From assembly GCA_001770785.1 (NCBI GenBank), contig MERZ01000010.1, positions 1,233-8,163 on the forward strand: a DNA stretch of 6,931 nt, read 5' to 3'. A program made the translations under genes and the position numbers. The stretch is from Burkholderiales bacterium RIFCSPHIGHO2_12_FULL_61_11. Its GTDB lineage: Bacteria > Pseudomonadota > Gammaproteobacteria > Burkholderiales > Burkholderiaceae_C. Positions 1-5,431 of this stretch are shown here, piece by piece. Positions within the stretch are counted from its first letter, which is position 1. Each line of letters starts with the position of its first letter. The notes under the pieces are model-generated. The model was not told the origin of the DNA and ran no database searches. It saw nothing but the letters and a program-made list of their open reading frames with translations.

Positions 1-16
1 TGTTCTATCTAAAATG

Positions 17-104
17 GTGCACCGCAGCAAAATAGGCTTGCAATCCCCCGGCTAATCCTTATAATTAAAATTATGTTGCAGCGCAGCAATTCAGCGCAAA
101 GCAA
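17..104 (+). promoter_or_regulatory. Operator-like GCA-rich repeats flanking the phasin promoter
   Basis: GTGCACCGCAGCAA (17-30) and TTGCAGCGCAGCAA (76-89) match at 12 of 14 positions. One copy ends 7 bp upstream of the -35 element and the other covers roughly +5 to +18. A looser third copy, CAGCGCAAAGCAA, follows at 92-104 and shares CAGCGCA and AGCAA with the second. Phasin genes are typically repressed by PhaR, which is reported to bind TGC/GCA-rich sites near the promoter and to be released when polyhydroxyalkanoate accumulates. Assignment to PhaR is an inference from gene identity and base composition; no phaR gene is in the window. Confidence 0.5.
38..65 (+). promoter_or_regulatory. Sigma-70 promoter of the phasin gene
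   Basis: A TTGCAA -35 element (38-43) and a perfect TATAAT -10 element (60-65) are separated by 16 bp. The expected transcription start is near position 72, giving a leader of about 70 nt before the chosen phasin start codon. This is the best promoter match in the window and suits an abundantly made granule protein. Because transcription should begin at about 72, the in-frame ATG at 73 lies at the very 5' end of the mRNA and is unlikely to be used. Seen directly in sequence; activity is inferred. Confidence 0.8.
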
Positions 105-141
105 CTATTTGCCGACTCACCATCTATTAAGGGAATTTATT

Positions 142-684
142 ATGCTGACCGCTGAACAAATCATGGCCACCAATAAAGCCAACATCGAAACCCTATTTAA
201 TCTGACCCAAAAAGCCTTCGAAGGCGTTGAAAAATTGGTCGAACTGAATGTGCAAGCCACCAAGGCTGCCCTGGCTGAAACCGCCAACCAGGCGCAAGCT
301 GTCATGAGCGTGAAAGACGCACAGGAATTGTTGGCTCTGCAAGCCGGCATGATCCAGCCCCTTGCTGAGAAAACCGCCGCTTACAGTCGCCACCTCTATG
401 ACATCGCTTCGACTGCTGGCGCTGACTTGAGCAAGACCTTTGAAGGTCAGGCTGCTGAAGCACAAAAGAAAATTGTTGGCTTGGTCGATAGCGCCTCCCA
501 AAATGCACCTGCTGGCTCCGAAGCCGCAGTGGCTGTGATGAAAAGCGCCGTGGCTGCTGCCACCAACGCGTTTGAGTCGGTCCAGAAAGCCGTCAAGCAA
601 GCCAGCGACATGGCCGAAACCAACTTCAACACGGTATCTGCCTCCGCTGTAAACGCCACGAAAGCCGCTACCAAGAAGCGTTAA
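142..684 (+). CDS. phaP: Phasin (PHA granule-associated protein, PhaP family)
   Basis: A 180-residue phasin of the Phasin_2/PhaP type, which coats polyhydroxyalkanoate granules in the cytoplasm and controls their size and number. The product starts [20 protein letters not shown] and is almost entirely amphipathic helix, rich in Ala, Lys, Glu and Gln, with no signal peptide, no cysteine and a basic tail ending ATKKR. Length is typical of the family. The ATG at 142 is preferred because AAGGGA (129-134) lies 7 nt upstream. The frame is open back to an ATG at 73, but that ATG coincides with the predicted transcription start and has no ribosome binding site. The gene stands alone, facing the convergent patatin gene. 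Family assignment is confident; which of possibly several phasin paralogues this is cannot be told. Confidence 0.92.
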   Translation: MLTAEQIMATNKANIETLFNLTQKAFEGVEKLVELNVQATKAALAETANQAQAVMSVKDAQELLALQAGMIQPLAEKTAAYSRHLYDIASTAGADLSKTFEGQAAEAQKKIVGLVDSASQNAPAGSEAAVAVMKSAVAAATNAFESVQKAVKQASDMAETNFNTVSASAVNATKAATKKR

Positions 685-691
685 TTTTCAT

Positions 692-724
692 TGAACATCC
701 GGCGCCCTGCGCGCCAGATGTTCA
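692..724 (+). other. Stable hairpin just after the phasin stop codon
   Basis: TGAACATC (692-699) pairs with GATGTTCA (717-724), and GGCGC (701-705) pairs with GCGCC (711-715). A single C/A mismatch separates the two stems, and the loop is CCTGC. The stem starts 7 nt after the stop codon. No T-run follows, so it is not a textbook intrinsic terminator; it may protect the 3' end of the mRNA or attenuate transcription. Confidence 0.6.
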
Positions 725-743
725 TGGAGCCAGCTCCTGAAGG

Positions 744-815
744 CCTGTTTGACTGAACAGGATTTCAAGCCCCTTGTCTCCTCGGGTCCTTCCAGAAATT
801 CAGTTTCACGGACCC
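744..815 (+). other. Two further short inverted repeats in the phasin 3' region
   Basis: CCTGTT (744-749) pairs with AACAGG (756-761) across a 6-nt loop, and GGGTCC (784-789) pairs with GGACCC (810-815) across a 20-nt loop. Both are perfect 6-bp stems. Alone they are weak, but they lie between the phasin stop and the U-rich terminator, so the phasin 3' untranslated region would be heavily structured. Function is unknown. Confidence 0.35.
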
Positions 816-822
816 TTTAAAG

Positions 823-849
823 CCTCATCGAAAGATGGGGGTTTTTTTT
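823..849 (+). terminator. Rho-independent terminator, rightward
   Basis: CCTCATC (823-829), a GAAA tetraloop (830-833) and GATGGGG (834-840) form a 7-bp stem with one G-U pair, followed after one G by eight T residues (842-849). This is a canonical intrinsic terminator for rightward transcription, about 140 nt beyond the phasin stop codon. It would end the phasin transcript before it runs into the convergent patatin gene. On the opposite strand the hairpin is followed by only three T residues, so leftward termination would be weak. Confidence 0.8.
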
Positions 850-925
850 GATAACGATTGACCTCTAGCCAAATAGCTACGGGCACAGTCAGCTATAAAA
901 AACAGAGTAACCCGCTGAGAAAACT

Positions 926-1879
926 TTAAGGCACGGCTGGCCGGGGCGCCGTCAGCTTGGCCCTGAGCGCGGGCAGTGCAGCGAGCATGGCCGCGCGACC
1001 GGAGTCGATGGCACGTTGCCGGGCCGAAAAATCGGCGCTCTTCAAGCCCACCTGAGAGGGACGCACCACCACGTCGGCATCCTTGAGCTCGTACTGCTTG
1101 ATGCTTTTTCCCATGATGGAAAAAGTCTGTAACAGTATCTGCAATGTGTCGCTGGCGGAGTTGGCTTCCGGCGGGCTGGAGATGTCGACGGCGATCACCA
1201 GTTCAGCGCCCATCTGCCGGGCAAAATGCACTGGCACTGGCGACACCAGGCCGCCATCGACATACTCGCGGCACCTGATCTTAACCGGCACAAATCCCGC
1301 CGGCACAGCACTGGACGCACGCACTGCCAAGCCGGTGTCGCCGCGCTGGAACAGCACGGCCTGGCCACTGTTCAGGTCGGTCGCCACAATGCCCAAGGGG
1401 ATGGCCATGTTCTGAATCAGGCGGCCTGCCACCAGATCATTGACGTAGCGGGCCAGCGAATCACCGCGAAACAGGCCGCGGCCAATAATAGGCAGCATCC
1501 AGTCGGTGATGGCGACTTCTTCCATGTTAAACGCCGTCTGCTGCATCTGGGCGCTGGTTCTGCCGCTGGCATAGAGTGCCGCCACCAAGCTACCGGCCGA
1601 GGTGCCGACCACCAACTGGGGCCTTAAGCCCGCTTCTTCCAGCACCGCGATCACGCCGACATGGGCAAAGCCTCGCGCAGCACCGCCGCCCAGTTCCAAG
1701 CCGATTCTCAGAGGCTTGATCACCACTGGGCCTCCCTTGTCACCGGCCACTAACGACGGCGCGCTCGGCATGGCGGGCAGACCACTGGGCGAGCTGGCGC
1801 AGCCGGCCAGCAGCGCGGCGGGCAAGGCCAGGCACACCCACAGGCGCTGCAAGCACCTGGCGCCCCCCGTTTCGATCAC
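926..1879 (-). CDS. Patatin-like phospholipase, predicted lipoprotein
   Basis: A 317-residue protein with an N-terminal lipoprotein signal (arginines, a hydrophobic stretch, then LLAGC with the lipidated Cys at about residue 27, followed by Ala-Ser-Ser) and a patatin acyl-hydrolase domain. Visible catalytic elements are the oxyanion-hole loop LELGGGAARGFAHVGV, the nucleophile elbow GTSAGS (Ser at about 94) and the catalytic Asp in VDGGLVSPVP (about 208). These form the Ser-Asp dyad of phospholipase A/lysophospholipase enzymes; the nearest named relatives are RssA-type proteins. Likely location is the periplasmic face of an envelope membrane. Start choice is uncertain. The frame is open to an ATG at 1960 (344 residues, with a GGAAG sequence upstream), but the added residues are encoded by the AT-rich divergent promoter region and would push the signal peptide to about residue 28. 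The GTG at 1879 gives a normal 26-residue signal. The physiological substrate is unknown. Confidence 0.85.
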   Translation of the reverse strand: MIETGGARCLQRLWVCLALPAALLAGCASSPSGLPAMPSAPSLVAGDKGGPVVIKPLRIGLELGGGAARGFAHVGVIAVLEEAGLRPQLVVGTSAGSLVAALYASGRTSAQMQQTAFNMEEVAITDWMLPIIGRGLFRGDSLARYVNDLVAGRLIQNMAIPLGIVATDLNSGQAVLFQRGDTGLAVRASSAVPAGFVPVKIRCREYVDGGLVSPVPVHFARQMGAELVIAVDISSPPEANSASDTLQILLQTFSIMGKSIKQYELKDADVVVRPSQVGLKSADFSARQRAIDSGRAAMLAALPALRAKLTAPRPAVP

Positions 1880-1895
1880 ATTCCCGCCAAGGTCA

Positions 1896-1917
1896 TCATG
1901 ATTCACAAAGTCATGAT
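1896..1917. repeat. Direct repeat TCATGAT x2 in the divergent promoter region
   Basis: TCATGAT occurs at 1896-1902 and again at 1911-1917, 15 bp start to start. The first copy sits inside the palindrome ATCATGAT (1895-1902), and each copy contains the palindrome TCATGA. The pair lies between the preferred patatin start and the Fur-box-like sequence. It could be a regulator site for the patatin gene or chance; no known consensus was recognised. Confidence 0.3.
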
Positions 1918-1928
1918 AAAAAAACCAA

Positions 1929-1952
1929 TTGCGAATACTTCTCGTTTGTATT
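1929..1952. promoter_or_regulatory. Fur-box-like operator between patatin and iron-binding protein genes
   Basis: The core GCGAATACTTCTCGTTTGT (1931-1949) reads on the minus strand as ACAAACGAGAAGTATTCGC. This resembles proteobacterial Fur sites of the form AAATGAGAATNATTCGC, although it matches the strict E. coli 19-mer at only about 10 positions. Its position 40-60 bp upstream of a ferric-iron-binding protein gene fits iron-responsive repression by Fur. A TTGCGA at 1929-1934 may serve as a -35 element inside it; no good -10 element was found. The match was judged by eye, without a weight matrix. Confidence 0.55.
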
Positions 1953-1991
1953 AAACTCATTTACTTCCAACCTTCAAGGATTTCTTTCAAC

Positions 1992-3047
1992 ATGTTCAAA
2001 AAAGCGCCTTCATTGACTCGCCTTGCGCTGGTCACCACCGCCCTCCTGGGCGCCACCCTTGCCAACGCCCAGGAGCAAGTCGTCAATTTGTATTCCGCAC
2101 GTCACTACCAAACCGACGAAGCCCTGTACTCCAACTTCACCAAGACCACCGGCATCACCGTCAACCGCGTCGACGCTGACGACGCCGGCATTCTGGCGCG
2201 CCTGAAAGCCGAAGGCGCGGCATCACCCGCCGACGTGATTTTGCTCGTTGATGCCGCCCGCCTCGGCAAAGGCGATGCCGATGGCCTGTTCCTGCCGATC
2301 AAGTCTGCTGTGCTCCAGGCCGCCATTCCGGCCAAGCTGCGCGCCAGGGAAACCGCCGAAGGCACGACCTGGTTCGGCTTTTCCACTCGCGCTCGCGTCG
2401 TGGTGTATGACAAGCTGAAGGTGAAAAAAGCCGACGTTGACACCTATGAAGAACTCGCCGACCCAAAAAACAAGGGGCTGCTGTGCACCCGGTCGGGCTC
2501 CCATCCCTACAACCTGTCGTTGTTTAGCGCGGTGACCGAGCATCTGGGTGAAGCCAAAACCGAGCAGTGGCTCAAGGGACTGGTCGCCAACATGGCCCGC
2601 GACCCCAAGGGCGGTGACACTGACCAGATCAAGGCCGTGGCCAGCGGCGAGTGCGGCATTGCGCTCACCAATTCCTATTATTTGGCGCGGATTATGCGCT
2701 CCAGCGCACCGGAGGACAAAGCCGTCGCAGATCGCGTTGGCGTCGTGTTCCCCAATCAGCAAAGCTGGGGTACCCACGTGAACATTGCAGGCGCGGCAGT
2801 TGCGAAAAATGCCAAGCACACGGCCAACGCCATCAAGTTCATGGAATACCTGGCCAGCCCGGAGGCGCAAAACTACTTCGCCAACGGCAACAACGAATGG
2901 CCAGCCGTGGCCAGCGTGAAAGTCAGCAATCCGGCACTGCAGGCCATGACGGGCGGCAACTTCAAGTCAGAAACCATTCCCATCAGCGCGGTGGCGAATA
3001 ACCAGCTGAAAGTCCAGCAAATGCTCGATCGCGTGGGCTACAAATAA
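1992..3047 (+). CDS. Periplasmic Fe(III)-binding protein of an ABC transporter (FutA/AfuA type)
   Basis: A 351-residue extracellular solute-binding protein. It has a Sec signal peptide (Lys-rich start, hydrophobic core, cleavage after ANA at about residue 26), then the hallmark YSARHYQTDE (34-43), which resembles the YSARHY motif of FutA-like ferric-binding proteins. Candidate iron ligands are His38/Tyr39, Tyr173 and the adjacent Tyr229-Tyr230 in NSYYLAR. Two cysteines (165 and 221) could form a disulphide. The protein would capture ferric iron in the periplasm and pass it to an inner-membrane permease/ATPase. The ATG at 1992 is chosen because it directly precedes the signal peptide, with AAGGA (1976-1980) upstream; an in-frame ATG at 1929 would overlap the Fur-like site. 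No permease or ATPase gene is adjacent: the left neighbour is divergent and the right one convergent. Family assignment is firm; the metal specificity is inferred. Confidence 0.9.
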   Translation: MFKKAPSLTRLALVTTALLGATLANAQEQVVNLYSARHYQTDEALYSNFTKTTGITVNRVDADDAGILARLKAEGAASPADVILLVDAARLGKGDADGLFLPIKSAVLQAAIPAKLRARETAEGTTWFGFSTRARVVVYDKLKVKKADVDTYEELADPKNKGLLCTRSGSHPYNLSLFSAVTEHLGEAKTEQWLKGLVANMARDPKGGDTDQIKAVASGECGIALTNSYYLARIMRSSAPEDKAVADRVGVVFPNQQSWGTHVNIAGAAVAKNAKHTANAIKFMEYLASPEAQNYFANGNNEWPAVASVKVSNPALQAMTGGNFKSETIPISAVANNQLKVQQMLDRVGYK

Positions 3048-3086
3048 GAACTGCAGGAAGCGCGTTCAGGCGGGGTGGGCCACGGC

Positions 3087-3497
3087 TCAGTCATCCACTT
3101 TGCCGCGCAGGCTTTTGATGCTTGAACGCTGGCTTTTGCTTTCCAGCCGGCGCTGCCGTGAGCCGTAGCTGGGTTGGGTGGCACGCCGGGGCTTGGGCGG
3201 ATTGGAAACACTGTCGACCACTTCCTGCAAACGTGCCAAGGCATCGGCGCGGTTCATCTCCTGCGTGCGATGCGCCTGCGCCTTCAGAACCAGCACGCCT
3301 TCCTGGGTGATGCGGCTGTCGCTGAGCGCCAGCAGGCGGGCCTTGATCTCACCGGGCAGCGAGGAGGCGTTGATGTCAAAGCGCAGATGCACGGCGCTGG
3401 AAACCTTGTTGACATTTTGCCCGCCCGCACCCTGTGCCCGAATAGCGCTGAACTCCACCTCGCGCTCATCAACCAGGAACTTCAGGGGGGCGGCCAC
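3087..3497 (-). CDS. arfB: Alternative ribosome-rescue factor ArfB (peptidyl-tRNA hydrolase)
   Basis: A 136-residue protein (E. coli ArfB/YaeJ has 140) that releases nascent chains from ribosomes stalled on mRNAs lacking a stop codon. The catalytic domain carries IRAQGAGGQNVNK with the GGQ motif at about residues 25-27, followed by SSAVHLRFDI and ITQEGVLVLKAQ. After a linker comes the basic C-terminal tail (about residues 102-136, with QRRLESKSQRSSIKSLRGK) that enters the empty mRNA channel; this tail separates ArfB from release factors 1 and 2. The start is GTG at 3497, supported by GAGAGG about 6 nt upstream. An ATG overlapping at 3501 is out of frame. It lies 34 nt after aroQ on the same strand and is probably co-transcribed. 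It converges on the iron-binding protein gene across a 39-bp gap with no clear terminator. Confidence 0.95.
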   Translation of the reverse strand: MAAPLKFLVDEREVEFSAIRAQGAGGQNVNKVSSAVHLRFDINASSLPGEIKARLLALSDSRITQEGVLVLKAQAHRTQEMNRADALARLQEVVDSVSNPPKPRRATQPSYGSRQRRLESKSQRSSIKSLRGKVDD

Positions 3498-3531
3498 GCA
3501 TTACCTCTCCAGGATGGGGTCATCAGGCGAG

Positions 3532-3987
3532 CTAAGCCGGCTCAGTCAAGCCCGCCAAACCGGCAATCGCCAGGGCATAGCCTTTGACGCCAAACCCGAC
3601 CATCACGGCTTTGGCCACAGGCGAAATGAAGGAATGGTGGCGGAACACCTCGCGCGTGTGAACATTGCTGATGTGCAGTTCAATCAGCGTCACGCCCGCG
3701 CCTTTGATGGCATCATGCAGGGCCACGCTGGTGTGCGTGTACGCACCGGCATTGAGCACCACGCCGGCCAGTGTACCGGCCGCTTGGGCACGCCCGGCCT
3801 CGTGAATCGCGTCAATCAACACGCCCTCGTGGTTGCTCTGGCGAAAATCGAGCTTCAAGCCATGGTCGGCGCAGGCCTTCAGGCACAGCGCCTCCACATC
3901 GGCCAGGGTTTGCGAGCCATACACGGCAGGTTCTCGCGTGCCCAGCAAATTGAGATTGGGACCATTAAGGACAAGGGCTGTTTTCAT
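3532..3987 (-). CDS. aroQ: 3-dehydroquinate dehydratase, type II
   Basis: A 151-residue type II dehydroquinase converting 3-dehydroquinate to 3-dehydroshikimate, the third step of the shikimate pathway, in the cytoplasm as a dodecamer. Diagnostic sequence is present throughout: [17 protein letters not shown] (8-24) with Arg18 and catalytic Tyr23, SNHEG (51-55), [13 protein letters not shown] (78-90) with Asn79 and His85, and [17 protein letters not shown] (103-119) with the catalytic His105. Length is standard for the family, and nothing appears damaged. The ATG at 3987 gives the canonical N-terminus, although the upstream purine stretch (GAAAG) is a poor ribosome binding site. It follows aroC by 70 nt and precedes arfB by 34 nt, all leftward. 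In many proteobacteria aroQ adjoins accB-accC; here it does not, so another copy elsewhere in the genome is possible. Confidence 0.96.
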   Translation of the reverse strand: MKTALVLNGPNLNLLGTREPAVYGSQTLADVEALCLKACADHGLKLDFRQSNHEGVLIDAIHEAGRAQAAGTLAGVVLNAGAYTHTSVALHDAIKGAGVTLIELHISNVHTREVFRHHSFISPVAKAVMVGFGVKGYALAIAGLAGLTEPA

Positions 3988-4057
3988 GGGGCAAGTCTTT
4001 CGTTTGTTGTTCTGAAGGACGTCTGCTTTTTCAGTTTCAGCGGCCTCAAGCCCAAAG

Positions 4058-5155
4058 TCAGCCGCGCGGCCGCATGATGTCGGGCGTGCTGACCTTCACG
4101 TCGGCATTTTGCGCGCGCTGGCGCAGAGCATGCTCCATCACCACCAGCGCCAGCATGGCCTCGGCAATCGGCGTGGCGCGAATGCCCACGCAGGGATCGT
4201 GGCGCCCTTTGGTGACCACCACCGCGGGCTGTCCCGTTACGTCTATCGAGGGCCGCGGCGTGATGATGGAGCTGGTGGGCTTGATGGCAATCGACACTTC
4301 AAGGTCCTGCCCGGTGCTGATGCCGCCCAGCACGCCCCCGGCGTTGTTGGACATGAAGCCCTCGGGCGACAGGGCATCGCCGTGGGTCGTGCCGCGCTGC
4401 GCGACACTGGCAAAACCGGCGCCAATTTCCACGCCCTTGACGGCATTGATGCCCATCATGGCAAATGCAATGTCGGCGTCGAGCTTGTCAAACAACGGAT
4501 CGCCCAGGCCCACGGGCACACGCGAGGCCGTCACGCGAATGCGCGCGCCGCACGAGTCGCCGGCCTTGCGCAATTCGTCCATGTACGTTTCAAGCTCTGA
4601 CACGTCGGCCACCGGGGCAAAAAATGGATTGTTGGGCACATGCGCCCAGGACTCGAAGGGAATGACGATATCGCCAATCTGCGTCATGCAGCCGCGAAAG
4701 ACCGTGCCGTATTTTTCAGCCAGCCACTTTTTGGCCACGGCACCGGCCGCCACCATGGGTGCCGTCAGACGCGCTGATGCCCGGCCGCCCCCGCGCGGGT
4801 CGCGCCGGCCGTATTTGTGCAGGTAGGTGTAGTCGGCATGTCCAGGACGGAAAGTTTCCAGGATGTTGGCGTAGTCCTTGCTGCGCTGGTCGGTGTTTTT
4901 AATCAGCAGGCAAATCGGCGTTCCGGTGGTCTTTCCCTGGTACACGCCCGACAGGATTTCAACCGCGTCGGGTTCATTGCGCTGGGTGACGTGGCGACTG
5001 GTGCCCGGACGGCGGCGGTCCAGATCACCCTGAATATCGCCCTCACTGAGCGACAGCCCTGGCGGACAACCGTCTATCACGCAGCCAATGGCCGGGCCGT
5101 GGGATTCACCAAAATTGGTGACTGCGAAAAGGGTTCCAAGGGTATTGCCGCTCAT
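4058..5155 (-). CDS. aroC: Chorismate synthase
   Basis: A 365-residue chorismate synthase, which converts 5-enolpyruvylshikimate-3-phosphate to chorismate using reduced FMN, the last common step to aromatic amino acids, folate and quinones. Visible signatures are NFGESHG (14-20) with His19, [17 protein letters not shown] (47-63), [16 protein letters not shown] (101-116) with His106, [16 protein letters not shown] (118-133), the FMN-binding region around [13 protein letters not shown], and the C-terminal [18 protein letters not shown]. His19 and His106 correspond to the two invariant histidines of the family. Full length with no disruption. The ATG at 5155 gives the family-standard N-terminus [10 protein letters not shown]. 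No strong Shine-Dalgarno precedes it, and a promoter -10 element ends only 7 nt upstream, so the mRNA may be leaderless. It is the first gene of the leftward aroC-aroQ-arfB cluster. Confidence 0.97.
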   Translation of the reverse strand: MSGNTLGTLFAVTNFGESHGPAIGCVIDGCPPGLSLSEGDIQGDLDRRRPGTSRHVTQRNEPDAVEILSGVYQGKTTGTPICLLIKNTDQRSKDYANILETFRPGHADYTYLHKYGRRDPRGGGRASARLTAPMVAAGAVAKKWLAEKYGTVFRGCMTQIGDIVIPFESWAHVPNNPFFAPVADVSELETYMDELRKAGDSCGARIRVTASRVPVGLGDPLFDKLDADIAFAMMGINAVKGVEIGAGFASVAQRGTTHGDALSPEGFMSNNAGGVLGGISTGQDLEVSIAIKPTSSIITPRPSIDVTGQPAVVVTKGRHDPCVGIRATPIAEAMLALVVMEHALRQRAQNADVKVSTPDIMRPRG

Positions 5156-5162
5156 GCGCCGG

Positions 5163-5192
5163 ATTATCCCAGAGTGCGCGGCGAAGCCTCAA
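5163..5192 (-). promoter_or_regulatory. Promoter immediately upstream of aroC (predicts leaderless mRNA)
   Basis: Read on the minus strand, TTGAGG (5192-5187) and GATAAT (5168-5163) are separated by 18 bp, and a TGG directly before the hexamer gives an extended -10 element. Seven bases separate the -10 element from the A of the aroC ATG at 5155, so the expected transcription start falls on or one base before the start codon. The bases between the promoter and ATG contain no Shine-Dalgarno sequence. Confidence 0.6.
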
Positions 5193-5291
5193 GCCCAATT
5201 TACGCACAATGCGCCACACCGCAGGCCGCGCGCCCTGGCGGATCAGACCTTCTCCTCGATTGTTTTGCTATTTTTTCTCAGCGACACGCTG

Positions 5292-5396
5292 CCGGAAAAT
5301 TCAGTTTAAATATGGCCCACAATCGAACGGCTGCCTGTAACGATTTTCCGGGTTCACCCGCTGGTCCGACCTGAATCAGGCCGGAAACCACCTGAT
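5292..5396 (+). other. Inverted repeats with competing pairings upstream of metY
   Basis: CCGGAAAAT (5292-5300) is a perfect 9-bp inverted repeat of ATTTTCCGG (5343-5351). The same second arm can instead pair over 7 bp with CCGGAAA (5381-5387). Nearby, CCTGAATCAGG (5370-5380) is a palindrome around one base, and ATCAGG (5375-5380) can alternatively pair with CCTGAT (5391-5396). These could be protein-binding dyads or mutually exclusive RNA hairpins in the metY leader. No known methionine or SAM riboswitch consensus was recognised, and no convincing metY promoter was found, so it is unclear how much of this is transcribed. Confidence 0.35.
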
Positions 5397-5431
5397 CGCC
5401 CAGCTGCGCTATTTTTACTGGAGACAAACTC

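Noticed and set aside
73..141. A longer phasin starting at the in-frame ATG at 73.
   Set aside because: That ATG lies at the predicted transcription start and inside the operator-like repeat region. The extra 23 residues do not look like phasin, and the ATG at 142 has a good ribosome binding site.
749..777. TTGACT at 749-754 as the -35 of a promoter for a small RNA ending at the 823-849 terminator.
   Set aside because: No -10-like hexamer lies at 16-18 bp spacing; the bases there are CCTTGTCTC. It is also part of a hairpin.
873..902. ATAGCT/AGCTAT inverted repeat with an adjacent A-run as a leftward terminator for the patatin gene.
   Set aside because: Read leftward, the T-run comes before the hairpin rather than after it, and only three T residues follow the 6-bp stem.
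2223..2870. A 215-codon minus-strand open frame antisense to the iron-binding protein gene.
   Set aside because: It is fully contained within the opposite-strand coding sequence, and its product has no recognisable domain.
3178..4077. A 299-codon open frame on the + strand antisense to arfB and aroQ.
   Set aside because: It covers two well-supported genes on the opposite strand, its product looks like no known family, and it is explained by codon bias in GC-rich DNA.
4074..4826. A 250-codon open frame on the + strand antisense to aroC.
   Set aside because: It is a shadow of the conserved chorismate synthase frame, with a low-complexity Ala/Ser/Pro/Thr-rich product and no motif.
5305..5313. 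The AT-rich TTTAAATAT as the -10 element of a metY promoter.
   Set aside because: At best 4 of 6 matches, and no -35 element at 16-18 bp upstream.
4817..5374. A 185-codon + strand open frame spanning the aroC start and the metY upstream region.
   Set aside because: Two thirds is antisense to aroC, no ribosome binding site is convincing, and it crosses the aroC promoter and the inverted repeats.
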